Shown here one piece after another: positions 36,928 through 47,539 of a stretch of DNA of 64,000 nt. The DNA lies in assembly GCA_946807835.1 (NCBI GenBank), contig OX327693.1, positions 12,293,501-12,357,500 of the forward strand. The letters run 5' to 3'. A program made the position numbers and the translations under genes. Positions within the stretch are counted from its first letter, which is position 1, and every line of letters begins with the position of its first letter. Origin of the DNA: Ailanthus altissimus (lineage: Eukaryota > Streptophyta > Magnoliopsida > Sapindales > Simaroubaceae). The notes below the pieces were generated by a model that saw nothing but the letters and a program-made list of their open reading frames with translations, did not search any database and had not been told where the DNA came from.

Positions 36928-37672
36928 ACATATGAGTTTGGTCAAGCTTTGTTGGGTTTTTGAGCAATTGTAAATTTAATGCGTTATTCTATTTACTTGC
37001 AAATGGGACTTGGTGAGATTAAACCTATATCTATAGTCCTACAATTAGCTAATTAATCAATCAAGAAACCACGGGGAATAGTAGAAGATGTTTTGTTGCA
37101 AATTGATAAATTGGGACATATGAGTTTGGTCAAGCTTTGTTGGACTTATGAGCAAGTGTAAATTTAATGCCTTATTCTATTTACTTGCAAATGGGACTTG
37201 GTGAGATTAAACCTACATCTATAGTCCTACAATTAGCTAATTAATCAATCAAGAAACCACGGGGAATAGTAGAAGATGTTTTGTTGCAAATTGATAAATT
37301 TGGACATATGAGTTTGGTCAAGCTTTGTTGGACTTATGAACGAGTGTAAATTTAATGCCTTATTCTATTTACTTACAAATGGGACTTGGTGAGATTAAAC
37401 CTACATCTATAGTCCTACAATTAGCTAATTAATCAATCAAGAAACCACGGGGAATAGTAAAAGATGTTTTGTTGCAAATTGATAAATTTGGACATATGAG
37501 TTTAGTCAAGCTTTGTTGGACTTATGAGCAAGTGTAAATTTAATGCCTTATTTTATTTACTTGTAAATGTTGGTGAGATTAAACCTATATCTATAGTCCT
37601 ACAATTAGCTAATTAATCAATCAAGAAACCACGGAGAATAGTAGAAGATGTTTTGTTGCAAATTGATAAATT
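36928..37672 (+). repeat. Protease region in four tandem 188-bp copies
   Basis: Copies start at 36928, 37116, 37304 and 37492, exactly 188 bases apart, each beginning ACATATGAGTTT. The last has a small deletion near 37570. Each encodes most of the aspartic protease core: the catalytic place (DL, stop, AS), NLMPYSIYLQMGLGEIKP and RGIVEDVLLQID. The glycine of the active site is a TGA stop in the copies with the aspartate, and 188 is not a multiple of three, so it cannot be a working multi-domain protein. The duplication probably followed the stop. Confidence 0.85.
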
Positions 37673-37989
37673 TTACTACCCTGTTGATTTTCTTATTTTA
37701 GATACTCATTCTGTTGTTATATGGAGTCAAAAATCCTTCTTATTTTAAGGAGACCTTTTCTTGCCATTGCTAATGCTCTTATTAATTACAAAAATTGTCT
37801 AATGAAATTATCTTTTAGGAATATGACTCTTGAGGTGAACATTTTCAATATTGACAAATAACTATGAGAAGAAGGCGAATGCTATCATTCATATATAATA
37901 GACACACTTATAGCGAGGAAGCATATAAAAATCATGGCTCTGATTCTTTGAAAACCTTCTCAATTTTTATTTTGAAGAATTGTATTATC

Positions 37990-39220
37990 CTGATGTAACA
38001 ACTAATGTGTTTAGTATTTTTGACTCACAGGATAAAGGGACTCGATTTTGGTAGCCACGCTTTGAAGACTTGCCACGAAAGAGGAAGAGACCAAAACTAT
38101 CAAACCTCGAGACACCACAAGTTGAGCTTTCTCCACTACCCAACGGTTTGAAACACGCATTCTTGGGACCAGGTGATACATTTCCTATCATCATTTCTTC
38201 TAAACTTAGTGTTGAACAAGAGGAAAATTTGACAAAATTGTTAAAAGAACATAAGTCTGCACTAGGGTGGACCATAACTGATTTAAAGGTATTTCTCCAT
38301 TGATATGCTCCCATTGAATTCATTTAGAGGAAGGTGTCCAACCTCGTAGGGACCTACAAAGAAGACATAACCCAACAATAAAAGAAGTAGTGAAGAAAGA
38401 GATCTTGAAACTATTAGATGCGGGTATAATCTATCCAATTTCTGATAGTTAATGTGTAAGTCCAACTTAAGTAGTTCCTAAGAAATCTGGGGTTACTATT
38501 GTGAAAAATGATAATAGGATACCTGTTTCAACTAGGGTGATAAGTGGTTGGCAAATGTGCATTGATTATAGAAAATTAAACACAGCTACTAGGAAAGACT
38601 ATTTTTCATTGCCTTTTATCGACCAAATTTTAGAACGTGTAGCTGGACATTCTTTTTATTGCTTTCTTGATGGGTATTCGGGATATTACTAGATTGAGAT
38701 AGCTATAGAAGATCAAGAAAAAAACCACTTTTACATGCCCTTTTGGTACTTATACTTTTCCTAGAATGCCATTTGGATTATGTAATGCACCAGCTACTTT
38801 TCAGCGTTATATATTGAGTATTTTCTCTCATATAGTTGAAAAATGCATGGAAGTTTTTATGGTTAATTTGACTATTTTTGGTAATTCTTTTGATTTATGT
38901 CTACTTAACTTAAAAGCTGTTTTGAGTAGGTATGAAGAAAAATGACTTGTGCTAAATTGGGAGAAATGTCATTTCATGGTATCTTCAAGAATCGTTTTGG
39001 GCCACATTGTATCTGAAAGAGGGATAGAGGTTGACAAAGCCAAAATTGAATTAATCTCTAAATTACTTACACCTAAAATGGTAAAGGATGTCCAATCTTT
39101 TCTTGGACACGCTAGCTTTTACAGAAGGTTTATGCAAAAAATTTCTGCCATATCTAGACCATTGTGTAACCTTTTGCTAAAAGATGTAAAATTTATATGG
39201 ACACAAGAGTGTGAGGAGGT
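37990..39220 (+). pseudogene. H reverse transcriptase pseudogene
   Basis: N-terminal part 38070-38303 (with LSVEQEENLTKLLKEHK and LGWTITDLKG). RT fingers and palm follow: PTIKEVVKKEILKLLDAGIIYPIS, CIDYRKLN (about 38560), PFIDQILERVAG, FLDGYSGY, and the PFGTxxF region after a frameshift. The catalytic box near 38855-38880 reads VFMVNL instead of the usual FMDDF, so it is dead. The end of RT (NWEKCHFM, LGHIVSERGIEVDKAKIE, SFLGHASFYRRF) is open from 38949. The sequence pattern is that of the Athila branch. RNase H is missing. Confidence 0.85.
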
Positions 39221-40059
39221 ATTCCGAACACTCATTGCTAAATTCTTTAAAGAAAATGTGTTATCTAGGTACGGTACGCCACGTGTCATCATTAGTGACC
39301 GAGGAACACATTTTTGTAATCGTTCTTTTAAAGCTTTGATGCACAGGTATGATGTTCTTCACAAAGTTTCCACTGCATACCATCTACAGATAAATGGATA
39401 AGCTGAGCTAGCAAATAAAGAGGTTAAACAGATTTTGAAAAAGACGGTTAACCCGAATCGCAAAGATTGGTCTCTACGCCTTTCTGATGCATTATGGGCG
39501 ATATACTACATACAAAACCATCTTAGAAATGTCTCTATATCGATTTGTTTATGGGAAAGCTTGTCATTTACCTGTTAAGCTAGAGCATAAAGCTTATTGG
39601 GTTGTCAAAGCCCTTAACTTTGATTTGAGTGTTGTATGTCTTCAAAGAAAGTTACAATTTTCTAAAATAGAAGAGCTACGAAATGACGCATATGACAACT
39701 CCAGAATTTACAAAGCTAAAATGAAAACAGCTCATGACAAACAGATCTCAAGGAAATACTTCGAGCCAAATCAACGGGTCTATCTTTATGATTCTCGATT
39801 GCATTTACACCCTGAAAAGTTGAGATCTCGATGGACTGGTCTATTTATGGTAAGGCACATTTTTTCTAATGGTGCTGTCAAAATTAAGGACCCTACTGAT
39901 GGACGAACTTTTAAAGTGAATGGACAGCAGCTGAAAAGCTATATGGAAAAAGTAGACTACTCTATGTACCTAGACGAGATCTCTCTTGTGGACCTGTCTA
40001 TCATGCTTGATCAATGTGATTTTATTTCCCGGTCAAGTGACAGATACTATACTCCGTGA
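39221..40059 (+). pseudogene. H integrase pseudogene, fused to RT
   Basis: At about 39225 the RT reading passes in frame into the middle of integrase (KENVLSRYGTPRVIISDRGTHF), so RNase H and the N-terminal zinc finger and first catalytic aspartate are deleted. The second aspartate (ISDRG) and the glutamate (AELANKEV, after a stop at 39400) are present. The C-terminal part is open for 190 codons (39487-40059): [20 protein letters not shown], then the SH3-like segment with LRSRWTGLFMV and VNGQQLKSY. That is the usual length and end for this branch. Confidence 0.85.
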
Positions 40060-40105
40060 CTATTAAAGTCAATTTCTCAGTTCTCTAAAAACTGTCCCTC
40101 AAACT

Positions 40106-40681
40106 GTGCATTCGTCTCTTTTCTTTCTTTTAAAATGGAATGCATTCTTACCAACCTTAAAAAAAAAAATTTCATTACCTCAAAATGCTCCACTTAAGAT
40201 TTACAAAGCACGGTGTGAAAGACAAAGCCTATTGATGTTGAGTAACATCCCTGTGGATATTCGTTGGTTAATTGAAGTCACGGTTTGATTATCTGGTGAG
40301 TCTGTAAATGATTTTGTTTCTTTTACGCTTGGCCTTGGAATAAGCTCTTATGTCAAAAGACGACGAGCAAAGAGGTTACAAGTTTGTCATAAATGTGCTC
40401 GATGAAATTGTAATTGGAGTTGTCGTTCTTTAGGATTTGCATCTAGAAATCGAGAAGACAAAATTCAGTTCATTAAGGATGGACTAAGTACGGAGTCTTT
40501 GGATGATATCTTATTGACTCTTGAGACGCATCCATATGGACTCATACAACGTGAACTTCTTGATTTATGGAATAAATTCAAAAATGAACATCAACGGTAT
40601 AGTCTCGGGAATTTGACCCTAAAAGACCATGTTTGCCAATTTATAAGAAAATTGAATGGGAAGCCTATCCCCAACCGATAA
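40106..40681 (+). pseudogene. Extra reading frame of H: Arg-rich stretch plus four cysteines, viral NABP-like
   Basis: One frame spans 40106-40681 with only two stops (TGA at 40286 and 40403). The first in-frame ATG is at 40235. Around 40355-40425 a basic stretch (KRRRAKRL) is followed by cysteines spaced C-x2-C-x4-C-x3-C, then CRSLGFASRN and IQFIKDG, then a long charged tail to PIPNR. A basic run followed directly by a four-cysteine finger is the plan of the small nucleic-acid-binding proteins of carla-, viti- and allexiviruses, which bind RNA and can counter silencing. The likeness is by pattern only. It is not part of the usual gypsy gene set. It may instead be a transposon-specific zinc-binding protein. 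Confidence 0.35.
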
Positions 40682-40780
40682 AGAGCATTTAAGTTGTTAC
40701 TAGACGTAAAACCAGAGGAAAATGTGAGCCATAATCACAATTACCTGTAAATACATGTCTTTTAATTTCAAAGTTTATTT

Positions 40781-40944
40781 TATGAATAGTATAACTATTC
40801 ATATAGATGTTTTAAATTCAAATCTTTTGGTTAAATAATGCATGTAAGCCATTATCTTTAAATTTTTGTGTTTTATTTTTAAAACTCTTCTGACAAACTG
40901 TCAGGTTACTACAATCATTATTATCATTTGGTACTTTATAAATA
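40781..40944 (+). promoter_or_regulatory. Candidate promoter between the two extra genes of H
   Basis: A TATA box (TATAAATA, 40937-40944) lies 53 bases before the ATG of the LOG-like gene. Upstream is a perfect 10-base inverted repeat TATGAATAGT/ACTATTCATA around ATA (40781-40803). This would allow separate transcription of the LOG-like gene. Inferred from sequence only. Confidence 0.4.
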
Positions 40945-40996
40945 CAGCACCTCATTTTCTTCATTTTCAAATATTGAGATAAAGGTGAGTGTAGAT

Positions 40997-41615
40997 ATGG
41001 AGCAAAACCCAATTCAATAATTCTGAAATATATGTGTATTTTATGGATCTAGTCTTGGGGGAAATAAAGTTTTTGTAGAAGCAGCAAACAATCTAGAAAA
41101 AGTATTAGCGGTAAGAAAAATTCATTTGATTTATGGCCGGGGTAGCCTTGGGTTAGTGGGGTGTGTGTCAACAACTGCACATTTAGTAAGAAGTCAAGCT
41201 TTAGGTATTATTCCTACAGCTTTAACTGTGGAAAACCTGACTGGAAAAATAATAGGGAAAGAATTATGAGTCTTATCCATGCATGAACGTATAACTAGAA
41301 TGCTTTACAATGCAGACGCTTTTATTGCTTTACCATGTGGTATTGGTACCTTGGAAGAAATTTTTCAAATTGCCTCTTGGGCCCAGCTGAATATCCACCG
41401 GCAAACCATAGGTTTGTTGAATGTAAATAACTATTTTGATTGCTTACTTTGTTTTCTTGATCAAGCTATAACAGAATTTTATTTCACATTCGATGCGACA
41501 GATCCTCATTTCTGCTACCAATGCGGATGAATTGATTAATAAATTACAGACAGTTACCTATGAACTTGACCCAGTATTAACTCGAATCGATTGGTTAGTG
41601 GGCCTTAACAAGTGA
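40997..41615 (+). pseudogene. LOG-like cytokinin-activating enzyme, intronless, carried by H
   Basis: LOG enzymes cut cytokinin riboside 5'-monophosphates to the active free base in the cytosol. The reading from ATG 40997 gives ICVFYGSSLGGNK, LIYGRGSLGLVG, LGIIPTALTVENLTGK, then [32 protein letters not shown] and [10 protein letters not shown]: the LOG fold in order at full length (about 206 codons; the family is about 210-225). The signature PGGxGTxxE is PCGIGTLEE, one glycine replaced by cysteine. Stops are at 41018, 41024 and 41267; a one-base shift near 41490-41530 moves the C-terminus ([14 protein letters not shown]) to another frame, ending at 41615. Plant LOG genes have several introns; this copy has none, which suggests capture through RNA. 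It lies inside H, between integrase and the G-rich tract. Confidence 0.85.
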
Positions 41616-43010
41616 AAATTGGATCTGACACTTCGTTTGTAAATTTTTATTTATTTTATTTATTTATCAACATCATCATTTTAGTTTATATTTGCTTAAG
41701 TGTCTCTCAGGTTTGTTTCTTTTCAATAACTAGCGTTTCAAGTAATGTCTCCTATACTTTATCTCTTTCTATTTAAACATTGAGGACAATGTTTCATCTA
41801 GTTTAGGGGGAGGATAGTAGACATAAGTTGCATTTTTTATTCCAAAAAAAAAATTGTGGTCCGGCATTTAATTAAAATGGTAGAGTAAAGAGTTCATTAT
41901 TGAACTCTTGAGATGTATTATAGGTCAAATTAGAATGACAGAGTAAGGAGTTTTATTTCTAACTTTTGAAACGCATTTTAACTAACTTTTTGTTATTTTG
42001 TTTTATATTTCATATATTGTTGTTTATTGCTTGTAGTCGTAGTAATTCTTGTATAAAGGAATTTTCTTTTCTACCTAGGCATGATTTCAAAATTGTTTAG
42101 GTTGAGTCACTTTTTCTATTTATGTTACTAAAGAATGACTTCCAAAATATTTTTGAGCACAATGCTAAGCCTTGTGGTAAGACGGATGATTCAATTTATA
42201 TAGCCAAGAGAATTCCCATGTTTAAGTATTTATTTTTCTATTCTCACATATCTTTTGTGAGTAAGTGGACAGGTTGAGAAAACAGCTTATGAACCTTCAT
42301 TGATCCTTTAAATTGGTTAATTTTTGTTTAGATTGATATTATTTGAATTAAGGGATGAGTTGGTTACATTTGTGTATAATATATTTTGGTGAGAAACTTT
42401 TATGTGTAATATTGTAGTGCTTCCTTGTATTCTTAAAAAAAATTGAAAAAAAAAAGAGAAAAATATATATATATATATATATATTAAAAAAAAAAATCAA
42501 TTCGGTTTAATAAAGTCTTCATTCAATTTTAGAAGACAACTATCTTGTAAATCAGTTTTCTCACCAAGCTATATTTGTATTATCACAAGATAATTGAAGT
42601 CCTAAAGCTGGTATATGTCAAGAATGATTGATTTTTAAATGATTAAATTTTCTATCTTTGGATCAATGTTAATTTGTATGTCTGTCCTTAAAATTGACTT
42701 TTTTTTTAGTGCTTAACTGTTTTCCAACTCCATGAGAGAAATTCTGACCTTTTAAACAGTCATACACTTGTGAGGATATAGAGTTGAGACTTTTACTTAG
42801 AGAAATTCTTAAGGCTATATCTGTTGTGGTTTGTGCTAAGATGGTTATAGCTTAGTTCACACACACACAATTTTTGGAAGTTATAATTGAAAAAACTATA
42901 ATAGCAACAATGATCTTGAACTGACTTTTTGTTTGAAATGCTTAGATTATTTTACATATTCTATTTACGCTTGAATTGCTAGAGACTAGCAATAAGTTGG
43001 TTAGGGGCTA
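41616..43010 (+). other. H 3' non-coding region
   Basis: About 1.4 kb with no protein domain. It holds the hairpin and G-rich tract at 41778-41813, a (TA)n run with flanking A tracts at about 42440-42500, and ends in a short purine-rich GGTTAGGGGCTA (42999-43010) just before the 3' LTR, the probable polypurine tract. Confidence 0.6.
41778..41813 (+). promoter_or_regulatory. CATTGAGGACAATG hairpin and G-rich tract
   Basis: CATTG-AGGA-CAATG (41778-41791) forms a small hairpin, followed by GTTTAGGGGGAGG (41801-41813). From my knowledge of Athila-like elements this pair is a recurring landmark after the coding region. It marks the end of the coding part here, so the LOG-like gene lies inside the normal coding span of the element. 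Confidence 0.55.
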
Positions 43011-44512
43011 TGATGAACACATGAAAATGTATATTTATTAAGAGATTCAGTCACCTTAAATTGTGATTAACGAATGTTATTTGCACAAGTTTAGGTAAAA
43101 TGGACATAACTCTCAATGTAGAAATTTAAATGAAGAAATTCTTAAACCTGGAGTAACATTACTCAATCTTACAGAAACTTGAAGAACAGTTGAAAAGCCA
43201 AATCTAACATGTTATGGGCCAAAAATTGAGATATAATAGAATCGAGCTACAACTTATGTTCAGCTTGACCCAACTCACGTATTTAGATCGTATCTCACAA
43301 AATACATACCCAATTGGTATAATTCTTGAAGCTGTGAAATAATGACTTAATTAACAACAACTCTTTTGTTGATGGTAAAGTCCAAATCAGCTATTATCAT
43401 AGACCAAATTATATTGCAAGTGGGTAAAAGGGTTATTGGCCTAAATCTGATGTACCTTTGGCATTTTGCCCATATCTCATTGGATACTCATCCAAATTAC
43501 ATGAACCTAGTGCCTATGGAAAGAAGAGACAAAATGCTATAACTTTCATGTATTGGCCAACATCGGTCATTTACATTATCAAAAAGGTGCTGAAAGGGGG
43601 TGAATAAGTTGTTGGCCTAAATTATTGAAGATTGATGTCACACTTAACATATTTTCATTCATTGCCTATATAAGGACACTCTTAGGACTTTTTCAACATT
43701 AGATAATTCTCTCTTATTTTCTTTTCATTAACATGCATTTTAATCTAGGCTAGAGTTCTTGGCAAGGCTAAGAGATAAACTTTTATGTGTAATAAATCTA
43801 CTTCTATGCTTTGATTCATTGTCAAGAGCTACAAATATTTATAAGTTTAGTTTTGCTTAAACTCTTATCTATTTTATTTTATATAATCCAGAGGTTATAA
43901 TTCTCATGTCTCATATATTTTCAATCATGTTTTTCTTATGTGATTCTTGTTGAATTATAATTGTTATTGGTTACATTATTTTATATGTTAATCTATTACT
44001 GCAATATTGTCAATTGATATATTGTCGATCTTGGATAACATGTAAAGACAATAAATGTTTGATATTCAAGTTGATCTTTTACTGTAATATTGTCAAAATG
44101 ATATATTGTCGATCTTAGATAACTTGTATAAATGAACATGATTTGTGTTAATGTTTGCAAAGAGTTTAGTCAAATCAAATACACGTGTTATCAAATGTGC
44201 TGTATTTTACATATCTTCCGATTGATTGTTTGAGATGTGAAGCTTTTAATTGTATTATAAACATTGAATCAAAGTGTAAAGTAGATTTATAAAGTATAAT
44301 TGTGATTCTCAAAGCCTTGCTTAAATCATTATAAGACATTTTTCTCAATTTATAGACAATTCTATCTCATTCACTTAAACCAATTAATTAATTTTTTCCT
44401 TTGCTACTGCTTTAATATTTTACTTCACCAACCTATTTAGCCAAAGGTTTCCTCGTGGGATCGACACCTCAATCTATACTGCGATAGCCACATTACATTT
44501 TGAGCGTAAACA
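43011..44512 (+). repeat. 3' LTR of H
   Basis: Starts TGATGAACACATG and ends GAGCGTAAACA (1502 bp), then ATAAT. The last 60 bases carry the gypsy signature CGTGGGATCGACACC. TATA box at 43667-43674. An 83-bp imperfect tandem duplication lies at 43998-44080 and 44081-44163 (units start ACTGCAATATTG and ACTGTAATATTG). Confidence 0.9.
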
Positions 44513-44517
44513 ATAAT

Positions 44518-47500
44518 GCTCCACCTGAAGGAGTTATTTGGCGACTCGCCTCAAGTTGAAATATACAGGATTGCCAAATCTCTCTTTCAAGCTAGACTAC
44601 CTAAGGGCAGTCCAGTGAGTCCCTATATCTTTAAGATTATATCTTATATTGACAGGTTAGAAACTATGGATATCTCATTGAGCAATGTGTTATAGGGTCT
44701 TAAAGAAGTTAGATTGTTACAGCAAAATAAAATACAGCTTCATGTTGAGAATGGTAATTTCCTATAAGTCAAAACTATTGGATATTTTGATTTACTTTTT
44801 TCGTATAAGCAAATTGTTGTATTAAATAATTATTATTATATGCTAAACATTATCTGGCAAATTATTTCTATTCCTGTATTTAACAGTAAGGGATATCATA
44901 TGTATGTACAAAACCATTTTTTATGCTTGTATGATTTAGATAATATTTTATTAGTTGAATGTCAGTTGATTAACGGCCATTATATATTGGATACAATAAG
45001 AAATCCTAATTTGACCATAGAACCTTATCCAGTTTATGAATCTTGTATTCAAGGGAAAATGACCAAAGCTCTATTTAATGGTGTTGGACACTACGCCACT
45101 GATTTATTAGAACTTGTACATAGTGATGTATATAGTCCAATGAATCACATTGTAATGAGTGGGTTTTAATACTTTGTTGTCTTTATCGATTATCTATCAC
45201 AATTTGTATAAGTGTTTATTATAAAACACAAATCGAAAACTTTTGAAAAGTTCGAAGAGTTTTGACTCGAAGTAGAGTAACAAGTTGAAAAGTATATCAA
45301 ATGCCTTCAATCAAATCGATGTGGTAAATATATGAGCAGTGAATTTTTGGATTATTTAAAGGAGAATGGGATTCTCGATTAGTATAGTCCTTTGGGTACT
45401 CCATAACACAATGGTGTTTCAGAGATGAGGAATCAGACTTTATTAGATATGCTCCGATTGATGATAAGCTTCACCGATCTCAATAAATATCTATAGGGTT
45501 TTCTCTAGAAACTACTGTTCATATATTGAACAGAGCTTCATCGAAAGCTGTTCCATCCACTCCACATGAGATATGAACTAAAAGGAAACCAAGTCTTAAG
45601 TACATTAATATTTGGGGCCATCCTGCTTACGTAAAGGTTACACAATAGGATAAACTTGCACCTAGAGGATACAAGTACCGGTTCATTAAATATCCCAAGA
45701 ATTTAATGGGATACCAATTCTATGACCTAAAGGAACAAAATGTGTTCGTTTCTCGTTATGCTACTTTTCTAGAGAAATAGTTTCTTATGGATCGTAGAGA
45801 TTGTAGAAAGATTACACTAGATGAAGTCAATCAGGATGTAAATGAACCAACAATGGAATCTTAGACTCAATCTAACAAACTACCTTTAACACTCTATCTA
45901 TGTAGGTCAAAAAAGATATCAAGTCCATCTAAAAGGTATGGTTCAATACCTGAAGGTTCCCTTTGCATTTTCTTAGTTAAAGAAAAGTATCTTTTGACAT
46001 ATAGAAAGGCAATGCTGGACATCGATTTGGGTAAATGGAAAAAACCATCAAATACAACATTGACTCATGCATCAAAATCAAGTCTATGGCTTAATTAAGC
46101 TTCATGAAGAAATTATTCCTATTAGTTGTACATGATTTACAAGTGGAAACATAGGTCTGAAGAGAAAGTAGAGAATTTTAAAGCTCGTCAGGTAGCAAAA
46201 GGTTATACTCAATGATTTAGATTGATTATGAGGAAACCTTATCACCAATAGCAATACTTAAGTCAATTCAAATTTTATTAGCAATTGCTACATATTATGA
46301 CCATGAAATTTGGCAAATGGATGTAAAAACAATGTTCTTAAATGGATATCTTGAAGAGTGATTTATGTGGAATAACCTAAAGGTTTTACATTCAGCCAAA
46401 CTTTTAGTCTAGTGTGCAAATTGAAGAAGTCTATTTATAGACTTAAGCAAGCTTCTCGGAGTTGAAATCTTCATTTTTATGAGATAAAAAGAAGGTTTGG
46501 TTTTTTCAAGAATGAAGAGGAATCTTGTGTGTAGAAAATGAGCAGTTGGAGCATGGTAGTCTTCTTAGTTCTTTATATGGATGACATACTCATTATCATA
46601 AATGATATTGGTATGTTACAGCCAGTCAAAAGCTATCTTATTAAGAATTTCTCCACGAAAGATTTAGAAGAGGCTTCTTATATACTTAGTATAAATCTTT
46701 ATAGAGATAGAGCTAAAAGGCTTATAAAACTCTCTCAATCATCGTACATAGATAATGCCTTAGAAATATACAATTTCAGTAACTGTAAGACAGTTAATAT
46801 ACCTTTTAAACATGGTGTTTATCTTTCAAGGAAGATATGTCCTCAAAATGAAGATGAAAGAATTAGAATGTCTAACATACCATATGCATCAGTTATATAA
46901 AGCTTGATGTATGTCATGATGTGTACGAGACTTGACATTAGTATAACTATAAATGTTACAAGTCAGTATTAGTCTGATCTAGGTGAAGGCCATTGAATGG
47001 CTATGAAACATATCCTTAAATATCTTAAAGGTACCAAGGAAAAGCTTTGATACATAGAGAAAGTGACTTACAAGTGAGAGGATACATAGATTCAAACTTC
47101 CAATTTGATCCAAATGATAGAAAGTCTACATCTAGGTATGTATTTATTCTCAATGGTGCTGCAGTGAGTTAGAAAAGCAATAAATAGTCATCCACAGTTG
47201 ATTCCACAACAGAGGTAGAATATATTACAACCTTAGAAGCAGTATGTATAAGCAAATTTGTCGTTGAACTTGGAATAGTTCCAAGTTCAATGGATCCTAT
47301 ACCATTGTTTTGCGACAACAACAAAGCCATTGCACAAGCCAAAAAGTATGGCACACCAAAAGTCTAAGCATCATTAGAAAAATCTTGACTAGAGGAGATG
47401 TAATAATTTGTAGAGTAGACTTTATGAATAATGTAGCGAACCCATTTACTAAAACCTTAACTTTAAAAATATTTAAAAAATATATGGAGTTAATAGGCAT

Positions 47501-47539
47501 TAGATACCATTGTGAATGACACTAAAGCAAGTGAGAGTA
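44518..47539 (+). pseudogene. Copia B gag-pol pseudogene, main part
   Basis: Gag resumes with LHLKELFGDSPQVE to about 44770. GAG-pre-integrase and the start of integrase are open at 44840-45169 (TDLLELVHSDVYSPMNH). Integrase core at about 45295-45440: the catalytic RSDRGGEY stretch reads KSNRCGKY (aspartate lost), while the glutamate in GVSEMRN is kept. RT runs from about 45900; its box is intact at 46571-46590 (LYMDDI), within a 120-codon open piece (46538-46900). RNase H spans about 47040-47520, with a final open piece (47310-47519) ending KYMELIGIRYHCE. The purine-rich tract AAAGCAAGTGAGAG precedes the LTR. It is the best kept of this copia family here, yet inactive. Confidence 0.85.

Larger units (their letters stand above)
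35601..44512 (+). mobile_element. Athila-like gypsy element H carrying two extra genes
   Basis: Perfect target duplications (ATAAT) enclose it, with LTR ends TGATAAACA...(5') and ...CGTAAACA (3'), inserted into the gag of copia B. Order: truncated 5' LTR, gag-protease link, protease region repeated four times, reverse transcriptase, fused integrase, a reading frame with an Arg-rich and four-cysteine motif, a LOG-like gene, a G-rich tract, a long non-coding part, and the 3' LTR. The 5' LTR end, primer site and most of gag are deleted, and all genes carry stops. The pol sequence is of the Athila type. The two genes after integrase sit where Athila elements may carry an env-like gene, but neither looks like env. 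Confidence 0.85.

Noticed and set aside
36928..37672. CRISPR-like or satellite array (four equal repeats)
   Set aside because: The repeats have no spacers, are 188 bp long and encode the gypsy protease; the flanks are gypsy gag and RT.
37985..38465. Minus-strand frames of 112 and 60 codons
   Set aside because: Opposite strand of the RT of H.
40997..41615. A working host LOG gene
   Set aside because: Three stops, a frameshift and a changed signature glycine; it also lies inside a retrotransposon with clean borders.
42440..42500. TATA-rich promoter
   Set aside because: A simple (TA)n run between A tracts in non-coding DNA of H; nothing is transcribed from it that I can recognise.
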